Below are positions 45,677 to 57,600 of a DNA stretch of 64,000 nucleotides, piece by piece. Origin of the DNA: Dichotomocladium elegans (lineage: Eukaryota > Mucoromycota > Mucoromycetes > Mucorales > Lichtheimiaceae). The stretch's first letter is position 1; each line of letters opens with the position of its first letter. Location of the stretch: the NCBI GenBank assembly GCA_025716815.1, contig JAIXMN010000026.1, positions 124,001 to 188,000 of the forward strand, written 5' to 3'. A model generated the notes under the pieces. That model had not been told where the DNA came from and made no database searches. It was given only the letters and a program-made list of their open reading frames with translations. The translations under genes and the position numbers were made by a program.

Positions 45677-47954
45677 TATGTGGTGCATGTGAGCGTGTAA
45701 ATGCACTATCAATCTCCTATGTCATTAAATATAGAATTGCGAAGATACACAGTTCACTCACTTAAACTTCTGCAAATCGCCGTGGAGAGGGAGAAGCGAC
45801 CAACTTGAAGCACTGGAATACTTGAAGAAAACATCAGAAGAGTACTCAGTCTATATTTAGGGAAGTTCAACCAAACTTGCAATTTGGAATGCTGAAAATG
45901 GTGATGTGCGTAATTGTGGGACAACCGAAAGCAATATTCACATCAATGCTTGTTAAAGCTGAATGTCCCATACCTTGAAGTGTACAATTTGCTGCTTCAT
46001 GGCGGCATGAACTGCGAATGATATGAGAGATAGATTGTTCCATCGCGCTTTTTGCACCCAGATATACATCAAAAGATGTGGGGCAACGCTACAATGAGGA
46101 TCAGCATGAAGAATGTAGTAACGAAATTGGGAATGGACCATAGAAAAACTCTAACGGTCGGTGATTAAGCACATACTGCGGGAGCGTAATCCCATCGTCA
46201 AGAAACTTAATAGCAAAGAGCTCTCGCGCCCAACCAGTCTCCAAAGAAAGCAGAACCAGAAAATCACCAGAGGTAACCCTTATTGAATGACAACCACGAA
46301 GCTCATCCTATGTTTATTTATTCTGTAGCCATATTTATCTCGTAGTTCCTATCCATTTCTGCCAGCTTTACCTTAAAACAGGGGAAGCGTGCGTGGATGG
46401 GGCTAGATACAGTAACCAGGATGTTGTGCGAATAAACGCTGGTCACCGTTATCCATGCTTCTTCCACAGCTTTGTCCCGCAACGAGGGATATGAATCGCA
46501 CCTGCTCATGATCGATAACCATATCATCCGTCTTGTGGTTACTCTGAATACGTACGCATGGGTGGAAGAGTATGCAGTGTTTTGAAAAACGTTGCCTCCT
46601 GTAAAACGAGCATTTCTCAAAAGATTTGATTGTTTTGGGATTGCACCATAAGAGAAACCATGAGTGTACTTGTGGGATCACCATACAAAGGGATGGCGGG
46701 TCCGTGGTTGACGTCCCTGATTGGGCTACAGGTCTCAGGCTTATCTTCCTCGCTAATCATGGCCGCAATGATTTCTGGAGTACTACCGATCTAATAATTA
46801 CAACTGAGCCTGAGTTTGATCCTCGACGCATCTTGGTTGAGAAGAGATGCCCTTGATAATGACGAGTACGGGAGAATCTTGGCATGGTTTTGATATAGGC
46901 CCCACCCGAGAGCGGAGATGTCTGGAGCAGACGGAAAGAAAAAATCGGCGGTATTACTTTAAACCAAATACAGAACATCAACGCATAGCCCTTTTTCTGC
47001 ATCGCACGACAACATCAACGTTAGGTCAACAAAAACTGCACTCGGTGACAGTTACGTAAGAGCAGCACGTTAAGATGAGAGTCTTAAAGAGCACCAAGTC
47101 AGCAAACCATCGTGGGGGCCGCATGGCGTTTATCTGCACAGATTAGTGAGGGCACAGGGACTTGGGAATAATCCAAGCTGCAATCTCAGGACTGGTGCAA
47201 AGTGCCTTCAAAGGGCGCAAATGGCCGCGTAAGATCTGAAGTTCAGTAATTGATTACAACTGCTTATAGGTGTACCTGCTGTGGCGATTGGATAGGATTA
47301 TGAGAGTATTAACCGTTGCCGTATAACAAATCAGTGCAAGTCGGAATGCAGAAATCAGGGTGAGATCAGCTTAATGGAGATTGTTACCGAGACATCAGCT
47401 TCGATATGACCCTAACAGAGAAGAGTTGTCATGGAGAATAAAGACCTTGGTATGTAGAATATTTGCGACAGGGTCGAGAGAATAAAAAGGTGTCGGAAAC
47501 GATAGCCATTTGATCTCTATATAACTGCGGCGACACATCCCGGATAGGGAAAAGGCACTTCGAGTGGCGGTCTACTCCTACACCGATTGATGAATTAGTC
47601 TCTAGCCTGCTGCGAGAGTATGGTAGACAAAACGATGCTTGATCAATGTATAATGCATGGTTTCTTTATTGATGTACATCTGTATCAGCGCGTGAACCCA
47701 GTACGCCACGTCAGGGGTCTGAAGAAATAAAAGGAAGAAGTATACTGAAAAGGATATCGCTATTTAGCGAGCATGGAGCAGTTCAGTTGTGATGCATTTG
47801 GAGCTAAGCAGCTAACTATGGATATGACTAATGCTTGAGCTAGCATCGTGCAGTTTCTATGTTCACGTGAGGATTAAAAAGGTGGGGTTGTTGCGCAGAT
47901 AGTAAGCAATGCAAGATCCGTAATGAAGCTACTGTGTTATTGCATGCAGAGCAT
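45677..47954. other. gene-poor region
   Basis: Nothing recognised. The + strand frame at 46626-46856 (VDVPDWATGLRLIFL, NDFWSTTDLIITTEPEFDPRRI) reads like a piece of an old coding sequence interrupted by stops. I could not assign it to a family. Confidence 0.45.
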
Positions 47955-48417
47955 CAGCGTTGGTATGATCTGACTCGTGACTTATACCATTCGTATCGGT
48001 CGTCATCCGCAAATAATGCTTGAGCAGGTTCGTGTGTCAGCATCCGAAACTCGTTTTTCTGCTGCTCGATTGTCTTTCTGTTCAAATAGGGGAGATTGCA
48101 TACCACCACATTGAACATTCCGTGACGATCATTTCATAGCGCTGTATCACACTCTTCCCACTCGTCTCATGTCGGATCAATACCCAACCTTGACAATTGT
48201 GAATGCCTTGTTGCTGACTAATTTGATATCCGCTACACTACCATGGAAGATAGAGAGCGATACATTGCTGCATCTAGCCCAACATCCAGTACCCACCGCA
48301 GCCTATTTTTTGATATGTCGCTCGACAAGTATGCTAGCGTTGCGTCGACTAGAGTTCCGGTGCTCGGTCATGGATCAAACACCATCTGTCACTCCGCACA
48401 TAAATCCATAAAACATG
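47955..48417 (-). pseudogene. decayed inverted copy of the methyltransferase part of the RluA-HemK gene
   Basis: Read on the minus strand, this segment aligns along its length with 50776-51265 of the intact gene on the + strand. Shared landmarks include ATGTTTTATGGA, CGAGCACCG, GTCGACGCA, TTGTCGAGCGACATA, CAAGGTTGGGTATTGAT, TATTTGAACA-AAGACAATCGAGCA, AAAACGAGTT-CGGATGCTG and ACGAATGGTATAA. Changes include many transitions, small deletions and frame-breaking stops, so it no longer codes. It corresponds to the PrmC core from before the IPRP motif to past NPPY. The copy is in inverted orientation about 1.1 kb upstream of the intact gene start. No matching copy of the N-terminal part was found. 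Confidence 0.85.
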
Positions 48418-49520
48418 TCGTAGTCCTCCTGTTCATGACACTGCGCTTCTTCTGCCTGTAAGCAATACTCGATAATCTCGCCTTATTGAAATCAGAGGGG
48501 ACGGAAGCTCGGGATAGTAATTGCAAGTAAGGAATATTCGAGAAGTGATGGTCAAGTGCTAAATCGTCTTCTGTCGAAGCTACCGGTGGCCCACTCCAAA
48601 TCATACAAAAACAAAAGAGAGGATTGCTTTATTCAATAAAGAGGAGCGCATCTCAAGGACTCGATCTGGTAAGATTTTTGGACCAACAATAAAAACGCAT
48701 GTAGCTACTCAGCATCTTTTCGGTGGATTGTCACCCAGCAAAAAAAAGCATCTTTATCTTATTTACCACAACGCAGATAGTGAAGTCCGAGTTAAATCGC
48801 AGTCCTGTATCAGGTAAGGCGAGAAAATGAGTATGTATCAAACAAGTATTTTCCCTGGTGGCTTTCCATGATCAGCGGCCAGTCCTAGGAGTACATTTAC
48901 TCTCACCATCCACTGTGCGACTGATCGGTCTAGGAAACGCTAATTTTTCCTATGGTACAAGCCCGGTGAAGTAAGGACTTGAAGAAATATAGTATTATAC
49001 CCGCTCGATGCTTTGTTAGAGGTCCTGTCTTTGTCACCGCATAACATAGAGTATATCTCTTTCGTACTGGGAGACATCTCCTCTACTAATAAAGACAACT
49101 CAATAGATTAATTGTCCATATTGCTATCGGTCAGTGCTTAGAAAAAATAGAGTCTATGAACGTCGCTCTCTTGGTATCCTTGATGGTAAACCATCATAGC
49201 TGATAAGGCAAGACCCAGTAAATCTTTCAATATTAAACAAATCCTTTTCACCGTTTTCGGAAGCTCTGTTTGCTGCCCCCAAAAAATCTTCCCAGCCCTC
49301 ACGGTACTTGAGATGGATAGTTATTTTCTTAGAGTACATTGTCTTTAGATACCTTTGTCATACCAACGTTCCATTCCTCCCTTCACTTGCTCTCTTGGGC
49401 ATGGATGCTGAATGTTCATCCGCTATAAAAGTTCGGAACCGAGTCTTTTTCCGACGGAGTTCCCTATTTGGCAAAACCACCGGAAGGGTATCTGACTGTT
49501 CTTTTTCTTTATATTAGTCC
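48418..49520. other. spacer between the pseudogene and the intact gene
   Basis: No recognised coding sequence. It presumably contains the promoter of the RluA-HemK gene in its distal part, with a T-rich leader just before the ATG at 49521. Confidence 0.5.
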
Positions 49521-51413
49521 ATGGTTGATCGAGACAAGATTAATTATCTAAAGGTGTCAGTTAGCGATGCCGATGATGGTACTCGAATCATGAAATGGCT
49601 TGTGCATCGGTACCGAAATATTGTTCAGTCCAAAGAATGCTGTAAACGGTCTTTCCATCGCAAGGAGATCACTGTAAATGGCGAGGCGGTAGAGGAAACG
49701 CGTATTTTGCACGCAAACGACGTGGTCGAAGTCAAGTACAACAGAGGCCTTGTCGAGATAGAACGGCTCAAGACTGTGCCGGTGGATATACGGTATCAGG
49801 ATGCTCATCTTGCTATTGTGTGGAAGGCGCCGGGACAGGTAACTGATCAAAAAATGACGCGAGACCTGCATGGGGCTAACAAGGAATTGTAACGGATAAA
49901 GAGCTTTGGCGTTTTTGAACGAGCGCTGCCATTTGCGCTAGGGCGATCCAAAGATGATCCCCCTCTGTGGTGTATCTATACTATGCAAAAAGCAGGCTCA
50001 GGTTTGGTAAATCGAGAAAAGAAAGTGTGTATGGTCTTTGCGAAGGACTAGCTTACGAGTATGATGTGCAATTAGCTTGTTGTCACGAAATCGGAGGAGG
50101 CAAAGGCTTATCTTAATAAGGCGTACAAGGAAGGCAATGACTTTGATGTGACAATGCGAGTGATTTGCCATGGCCATGTCCCTGCGGACTTATTAGATAT
50201 CCTGGATGACAACGACGTGCAACCATCGCAGCCGACCCCTGATGACGAAATTGCCGCGAGCAAAGACGGAAACAACGATGATGATGATGTCATGGAGGAA
50301 GACACTCCTACAGTAGCTGCCAAAGACCTGCTGAAGTCGCTCAAGATTGTGCAGATCACGCGGTCGAACAATGCCGATTACCTAAGCACACTCGATCTCG
50401 GCTTGAGGCCGCCAGTGTCTACTATTGCAATTCGAAGTCTATTCTACTATCGCTCGCCGTATCCGATCGTGGGCAACTCGACCTACACAAAGTTCCTCAA
50501 GTCGAGCCGAGACAAAGGTCTGTGCATGAGCGTGACACAGGTGAGGCTCGTCCACCCTGTGACCGGAAAGCGGATGACTTGGACAGCGAGCGAGCCGGAT
50601 AAATTTGAGCTCTTGCGAGCACGAGAGCAGAAGTTCTGGCGACGGAAATTGGACGAAAAGCTAGCGGCTCTTGAGAAAGCCGGTCTTTTGGCAGCAGGCT
50701 CAGGACAGGATAACAGTGCGATTGACGACAATCAGGAAGAGAAAGGACGGCCACTGGCATATATAGTGGGCGAAAAGATGTTTTATGGACTTTTGTTCAA
50801 AGTGACAGATGCCTGTTTGATTCCACGGCCGAGCACCGAAACTCTCGTCGACGCAGTGCTGGCACAGTTGTCGAGCGACATACCAAAAGATGGGCCGCGG
50901 CGGATACTGGATATTGGGACTGGATGCGGCAATGTACTGCTTTCTATCCTTCACGCAAGTGCTGCGGATGTCAAGGGAGTCGGTGTCGACATCAGCAACG
51001 AGGCACTCTCAATCGCGAAGGGCAATCAAGCAAGGTTGGGTATTGATTCATCGCGAGTCGAGTGGGAAGAATGCGATATGGCGCTATTGAATGATCGTCT
51101 CGGAATGTTCGATGTGGTTGTATGCAACCCTCCCTATTTGAACAAAAAGACAATCGAGCAACAGAAAAACGAGTTCCGGATGCTGGCACACGAGCCTGCT
51201 CAGGCATTGTTCGCGGATGACGACGGGTACGAATGGTATAAAGTCCTGAGCGAGGTCACACCCACACTCATGCATCGACGGTCCAAACTGGTACTTGAAT
51301 GTGGCAAGGGGATGATGGATCGAGTCAAGCTGATTATGAGTGGATGGAAGACTGTCGAGATTCGGAAGGATAAGCAGGGATGGGATCGATGCCTGGTTTT
51401 GGAACTGGAATGA
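49521..51413 (+). CDS. fusion of S4/RluA pseudouridine-synthase-like domain (inactive site) and HemK/PrmC-type methyltransferase
   Basis: Exons: 49521 to about 49838, about 49911 to 50007, and about 50074 to 51413. They join in frame at CAG|GTAACT...AAAG, then TTG|GTAAAT...TTAG. N-terminus: an S4 RNA-binding segment (DADDGTRIMKWLVHRYRNIVQS...ITVNGEAVEETRILHANDVVEV), then the RluA strand VDIRYQDAHLAIVWKAPGQ. The place of the catalytic HRLDxxTSGLL motif reads YTMQKAGSGLL (49977 onward), so Asp is replaced by Gln. TKSEEAKAYLNKAYKEG and a GxPIVGxxxY-like FYYRSPYPIVGNSTY complete the RluA fold, with an acidic insert between. C-terminus: PrmC features RPLAYIVGEKMFYGL, CLIPRPSTETLVD, the AdoMet motif ILDIGTGCGNVLLSI and the catalytic VVCNPPYLN. 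HemK/PrmC enzymes methylate glutamine in release-factor GGQ motifs. Whether this one does is unknown. The RNA-binding half may guide it. Confidence 0.88.
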
Positions 51414-51728
51414 AATAAAGCATTTGTGACCACACATATTTCATCAAGGGAAACAGGCTATGTCCACAACTCCAGAAGGATTAAGCTCAAATGAAAAACG
51501 TCCCAAAGGTTGTCACACACCCCCTTTTTTTTTAAAAGAAAAAAAGACAAATACGGAAGTTTGCAGGATCCATCCAATATAAGCGGCGGGCGCTGGGGCC
51601 CAATAGGATGTTGCGCTTTGTGGGTTGTGCGCATACTGTTGTAGTACATTCCCATTCGATCCATCATATCGTTTCCCACTCTGCCTTACTTATTTTTTCC
51701 CTCTTATTCTCTTTCTTTCATAATTCCT

Positions 51729-52262
51729 ATGGGTGTAGTAGAACCAGCAGCGAGCAAACAAAGACGACGCCTATTGTTCAATCGGTTAATAAAGACTAGG
51801 GTTTCGGCAGACCCGACCACATACAGCCCCCAACGACAAGAAGTCCTATCTCCTGTTACAGCCATGCCGTCATCGCCCTTGTTCATCAGGAAAGACAACA
51901 GTTACCATCATCAAGATGGCATCGAGAACGACGATGACGTTCCGCTTATTCACATCATGCAGCAGCCGCGGGCTTGCAAACCTATCTACAAGCATGGCTG
52001 CACGCACCGAACGGATACCCCGGCGGAGGAAGACGATGAAGAAGACGACAAAGACCTCATTCCGATCGCATTAGCCTTATCACCAAGACTGGGTTCAGAG
52101 CAGGGCCATTACAAATCCGTAGCGGACAAGTACAAGGAAAAGGTCAAGAAACGACTTGCCATGAATAATAATGACCACCAGCACAACGAAATCCACGACA
52201 GGAATGACGACGACGACGATATACCAATTATTCATATGCTGCGGAAAACAGCTATGCAATGA
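51729..52262 (+). CDS. small acidic protein with repeated D-D-D-[VI]-P motifs (unknown)
   Basis: An intronless frame of 177 codons beginning MGVVEPAASKQRRR. I do not recognise a domain. A short motif recurs: NDDDVPLIHIMQQ, DKDLIPIALAL and DDDDIPIIHMLRK, that is, an acidic run followed by I/V/L-P-[LI]-I and a hydrophobic pair. It alternates with basic and Gln/His-rich spacers, suggesting short linear motifs in a disordered protein. The transcript would run in the same direction as the fusion gene, about 315 bp downstream of its stop. AATAAA-like sequence (GATAATAAAGT) lies directly at the stop. The motif spacing and clean frame support a real gene, but no homology is claimed. Confidence 0.55.
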   Translation: MGVVEPAASKQRRRLLFNRLIKTRVSADPTTYSPQRQEVLSPVTAMPSSPLFIRKDNSYHHQDGIENDDDVPLIHIMQQPRACKPIYKHGCTHRTDTPAEEDDEEDDKDLIPIALALSPRLGSEQGHYKSVADKYKEKVKKRLAMNNNDHQHNEIHDRNDDDDDIPIIHMLRKTAMQ

Positions 52263-53358
52263 TAATAAAGTACAATAAAAAGGGATTCATAAGATCACCT
52301 TTCACATGTTTATCCTATCCGCGGTGGAAAAACATATTCACGTCGCACAAACGTCTACCTTTCTCGTTACATCGCATTGTTATTCCTGGGGGTTGCAATC
52401 TTCGAAAGACACACGTTACGTATATGTCAACAGCGGTAGCATAATCCGCCACTTTACCTCATACAGCACAGAAAATATTAGTAACGTGTTACTGTAGCAT
52501 TGTACTCTAGTTTCAAAAGAAGCCCCTCGTGCTGGCATACTGTACCAGATAGGGCTGAGGAGCCAATGGGACTTGACGAGTAGCACTGGTCTATCAGCTG
52601 AGCATTAACGATCACAGCTATTAACAGGCAGGCCAGTTGACAGATTCATAGTAAACAGCCATAACCTAACATCCATTAACCTCAGGACTGCTAATATTTT
52701 GGGGGATGGGTTGTCTAGAGATACGATACGATGTGTGTGCATAAACTATTGAAGGTGAGGACTTGATGCCTGGAAGGAAAGCAGATCCCGGACAAGCGAT
52801 GCAGGCTTAAAGTGTGGATGTAGTGTATCCACGCGCAGTCTTACACAGCCACACGCCCAGTCGCAGTTTTGCCTTTGATAACTCCAGCGATACAAAGTCC
52901 ACACGCTGGCAGAACCAGCCGAAAACCTAAAAAAGGAAGAAATAAAGAAAACAGGGCGGCGCCCTTGCGTTGGATACCTAAAATAAGTAACCTGTGGCGC
53001 GGAACGAACCTCTTATACTCTGTCAACGGCTTGCTCGAGCTTCTCGCCACATTGACCAAAGAAAACCACTACTCGCAGCGATGTCTTTGTCATTTCATTC
53101 GCGCCGACATTTGGATGAATTAAAGAGGAAACAATCTGTAACAGACTTGTTTTTCTTTCATACTGTTCAGCATCGCTACGGAACATCGGTTTGCTTGTCA
53201 TTGAGTCGTACAAGAAGTTGAAAGGCTATTATATATTATCCGAGCTCCTCTCAGCACTTTCTCTTTCCCTCTTTCTTTTTCGTTTTATTCCCGTCAATCA
53301 GCCCTTGTTCTTCTTCATTGATCATATCCCTCATCCTAACGACAAAACACATCAAGTC
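52263..53358. other. intergenic region, no confident gene
   Basis: Possible small spliced gene on the minus strand (about 53213-52841) with an AG acceptor near 52930 and a hydrophobic last stretch, GFRLVLPACGLCIAGVIKG. It cannot be assigned. A TATATTAT element at about 53230 and a CT-rich leader before 53359 suit the promoter of the downstream gene. Confidence 0.45.
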
Positions 53359-54365
53359 ATGCTTACTTCAATACGCGCCAGTACGGATTCATCCGGGTTA
53401 TATGCCGCCCCAGAAAGTGCGCCCGACCGGCTTTTAGATCCCAATGACATCCTGGTGTGTGCCACCTCCCGCAAGGTGTATGCCATCCATAAAACGACGG
53501 GCGAGCGTATCTGGCGGTCCGACTTTGTGTCTGCCATGTCTTCGACGAAAATCATCTCACTCTTCGTCACTGATCTGAATACACTTCTCGTCGCAGGCGA
53601 TGGAGAAACCGCCTGTTTTGATCTCTTTACCGGAAAACGCAATTGGTCGAACACGTTGTGGGTAAGGAAGGAAGAAAAAGACGCGATGGGAGAGGCGGGT
53701 TTTGTTTATTCATCAACCATTTTAGGGCTGCGGTTTTGAAAAAGTTGGCATCGTATGCACATCGGTTCGTGGTCCTACGACGACTAGGTTCCAGGGCCAG
53801 CGGACACAGCCGCCTGCCTACAGCGACACAGCAGCACTCGATCCCGACGTGACATCCACACAACGCCCGCCAGCGTATTGCCAGACGCCTATCGCGATTG
53901 CATGCACCAATGGCAAATGTGTTGCTATGGACGCACGCACCGGTCTAGGTGGGATGTCCTCCTCTTTTTTTTTTTTTTGATGAACACACATTAAACTCTG
54001 GACGACTATATACTTTTGCATATCTCCACATGTTAGGTCTCTGGCGATTTGAGTGTCCGAGCGGCGGTCGAAAAATGCCGTCTGTCCTCGTCGATCCACC
54101 TAACGAGCACGGCAACGACCAGCGGATCTTCATCGGCTGCGGCAAAATGGTCTACTGTCTCGACGCACTCTCCGGGAGACTCTTCTGGAGCATGAAGATC
54201 TCGAACGCAAAATTCTTTGGCCAGGGCCCCATGACCATGGCCACTGCATGGAGCTCACAACTCGCCGCTCAAGCCAACACCGCGTTTAACCAGTTTCCAT
54301 CCGCACACAAGCAGAGCATCAGCCGGCCATGGCGGTCGCGACGGCATCCATCGCAGGCGTCCTAA
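53359..54365 (+). CDS. PQQ-type beta-propeller protein (unknown role)
   Basis: Repeat protein of the quinoprotein-like propeller class. Three exons join as NTLW|GCGFEKVG and ARTGLG|LWRFECP. Blade repeats of the form [VKA]-x-A-[ILM]-[DHN]-x2-[TS]-G-x2-x-W are seen four times: RKVYAIHKTTGERIWRSDF, ETACFDLFTGKRNWSNTLW, GKCVAMDARTGLGLWRFECP and KMVYCLDALSGRLFWSMKIS. The ATG at 53359 is preferred over an in-frame ATG at 53191. The upstream part contains a TATA box and a CT-rich leader, although that longer start would add a hydrophobic segment. About 270 residues. The C-terminus (SHKQ-like, Ser/Arg-rich) is low complexity. No catalytic PQQ-dehydrogenase residues were identified, so it is probably a binding scaffold. 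The substrate or partner is unknown. Confidence 0.75.
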
Positions 54366-54633
54366 GCATTTGATGCATGGTCATTCTCATTTCTTGGAAG
54401 GACCCAAGGGAAAAAAAAAGAAAGCAATGGTGGGATCCGCGCGGAGCGCGCTGGTTTGATCTTTAGAGATACGCAATACACAAGTATACAGTAATCTTTT
54501 TCATATATTTATTTGCTTTTGCCCTTTTCTATTAAAATGGGGGGGGCGGATATCTGTTGGTACAAACACTGTACAATAACAATCTAAGGAAATTCATTTT
54601 TTTTTACAAATAAAAAAGTGAAGACGAGAGCAT

Positions 54634-57600
54634 CTACGGTTGATATTCTTTCATTGTCCTCTCATGCTGAAGTCGTGATGCTCCTTTAGTAGCAGCAGGA
54701 ACTGTTGTCCGCGCACCCTCTTTCGCCTTTGCCATCTTGATGGTTCGCTGTTTGCCTTCTTCATCCACCCGGATATATTTGTCCCCCTCCGCAAACCCTC
54801 GGATCATGTTGGATGGCGGGAGATCGTCCTTCTTTTGTTTGTTGTTATTACTCGCTCCACGTGCATGTTGGGTCGATTCATGATCTGTCCAAAAAAAAAG
54901 ATTCACGGTGTTTCAGAATCAAAGAATGCCCACCACACACCCTAAACCGAGCTTACTTTTTAAGAACTTCGTCAGCTCAAGCCATCCGCCACCTACGCGG
55001 ACCATGACAACCTTGCTCGGTAAAATCCGGCAATACACGAGACGGGGGAACTCGTCTCCAAACCAGTACTTGCCCGCCTCACCAGCAACTCGCTTGATCT
55101 TCATTCGGTATTGACTGTCATTCACGATCTTACCGAGATGGACATCGAGCTCATTCTTTGGGTCTGCAACGTACTTTGCGGCCACAGGCGCGGTGGTGGA
55201 TGTGCGTTGAGAGTGGGCGGTCGTAGGCGTTGGTGTGCGTCGCATGGCTGCTGCACGGCTGTTGACGCTTGCGCGGCGGGGAGAGGAGGCTACAGGAGGG
55301 GGAGGCGTCGGTGTGAGGCGGCTACCTTGACTGCCCGGACGACCGCCGGGTGGTGTGCTCTTGCCCAAAGAGAGCTTCGTGAAAAACTCCTGGTCGAGCT
55401 GTTCAATCATTCCCTGGAGCTCCTTATCACGCATGCCCACCTTTTCTTTGACAGCTGCCCATGCAGCGAGTGCGCCATCTAACTGGCTCGCCACATGCTC
55501 CATGAACTGCTTCCGCGCTTCCGCCCGCGCCGTCTCAATCCACTCCGCCATCTGAGCCTCCGCATCTTTGATCGCGTGCGTCAGCTTTCGCAATAATAGC
55601 TGGATATCGCTCTTGTTCACCCGATTGTTTTTCCCTGCCTTGGGGGTTTCATCGGCCAACTCATTCAGCTGCGCAATTCGCGCATGCATCTTGTCCACCA
55701 GGCCCAAAAAAAGCGACAGGTTGCCTTCTAACTCGGCCTGCTCCTTGCGCGCCTGCACCAGCTTTCCAAGTTCGTCCACGGCCTCGCTGAGTTCCCATCG
55801 TTGTCGCTTCAGCTTTCCATCTTTGTCCGTCAGTCCAGCCACTAGCATGTCCGCGTCCTGAAGTCGCCGAGCTAGTCCGTCTGACATTGCGTCCTGGATT
55901 GCCTTGAATTCAAGGTGCTCCTCCGCCATACTCTTGCCCTCCAGCTGGATCATCCGGTGCTTCAGATCGCTGACAAATCGTGCGGTCTCTGCTAGTTTAG
56001 CAAGCGCATGTTGGCGCATCTGCGTATCCTTGAGCTTTGCATGCGTCTCCTCCGCTGACCCGCGCGTCCGCGACCATTCACGTCTTACAGTGTCCTGGCG
56101 ACGATCAATGGCCCGCGTCACAGCCGTCACACGCGCCGCCGCGCCTACGCCCCGGAGTGACATCCGGAGACCGGCCTTTATCTCGTTGCCAAGTGCGAAG
56201 AAGTCCTGGATGTGTTGCTCAATGGCCTTCTGCCGTCTTTCGAACTCAGAAAGATCTGGCAACAATGCACCCTTGGTTCGCGCAATGCGCGCGCTGCGCG
56301 AGAATCGCGCCACGGTCTCCTTGAACTCGTTCAGCAAGCCCATCGTGTCCAGCTCCACCTGAGCGTGGTTGCACACAGACTCAAGCACCTGCATGTATGC
56401 CTCCTCTATGATCGCCCGGTTCTCGAGATCTGCAAGTAGCTTTTCCAGCGGCTGCTTCAGACCATCGGTTTCGGACCGAAGTACATGGTACGTCGTCACC
56501 AGCATAGTGGCCTGTTCAGAAAGCGTACCACGTTCCAGACTCTCCCTACAACGTGCGTGGACGCTGCGTGCTTCTTTCAGGAGAGTCACGTACGTCTGGA
56601 TCATATTCTGAATGGCCGACGGCTTCTTTTCGGCGATACTCGGGCTCGACACAGCTTGCTGCTTTATATGTGTCACCTGTTCATCGCAGAGAGCCACGTA
56701 CCGCTTTAATTGATCGCTGTACGCTCCCAGAAGGTTTGCCTTTTCCAGGTCCATCCGGCGTTGGACGAGGGTCGAATGAAGCGAATGCAACTTTGTCGAG
56801 ATAGTCGAACCCACGTGCTCAAGAAAAGCTGTACGATTGATCATGTCTTCGTTCGAAGAACGGACATCCTCAAGCAGACCTTCGAGCTCGCGCGTGGTTG
56901 CATTGAGACGTTTTTCAATCGCTGTGAGTAGATTGCCCTCGCTATTGCTTGTTGCACTGTGGCTGCTGCTAGTCCGGCTCCGAAAGCTGCTGCTCGTCGT
57001 GCTACTGCTATAGACTCTGCATCGGCCTCCCATATCCCGCTCAATTGTTCGGAGGCTGTGCATCAAGTTGTCCACGGTATCATATCGCTCGATCCACCGA
57101 TCCACCCGCCTCAGAAGCCCCAGAAGCCTGTCCTGATGCAGCTGCAATTCAGCCCATTCCTCTTGCACTTGACTCTGGATCGCATCAATTGCATCAATGT
57201 CCACAACCCCGTTGCCCTCATTCTCAGCACTGCTGGCTTTGATAAAGTCATAATATCCCTGCAGATCATCGTAAACATCTTTACAGTCATTCCACCGGCG
57301 TTGCGCGTCTTTATGTGCTGCTACCAGTTGCTGTCGCAGACAAAGCCGGTTCTCAGCCGTTACGGTGTCAAAGTTTGCATACGTCTCCTTGAACGCGTCC
57401 TGGACCCGCATCACCGTATTGGTGACAATGGCCGAATTCTCAACATATGTGTTACGAAGTCGATTCAGGTTGACTTTATCATAAAGGGATGATAATGCTG
57501 CCCGGATCGAGACCACCATGTCGCTTGCCGCATCCAGCTGCGCCTTTACTGCTTCAAGAGCCACCTTAATCATGCGCGCCTCAGGCTGTTGCTGTTCGTC

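Noticed and set aside
52841..53213. Small spliced minus-strand gene for a hydrophobic mitochondrial-type peptide
   Set aside because: Exon joins are ambiguous, the candidate frames disagree and no family is recognised.
53191..53358. Longer start for the PQQ-type protein with a hydrophobic leader
   Set aside because: It contains a TATA-like element and pyrimidine-rich leader. It is kept as a minor alternative only.
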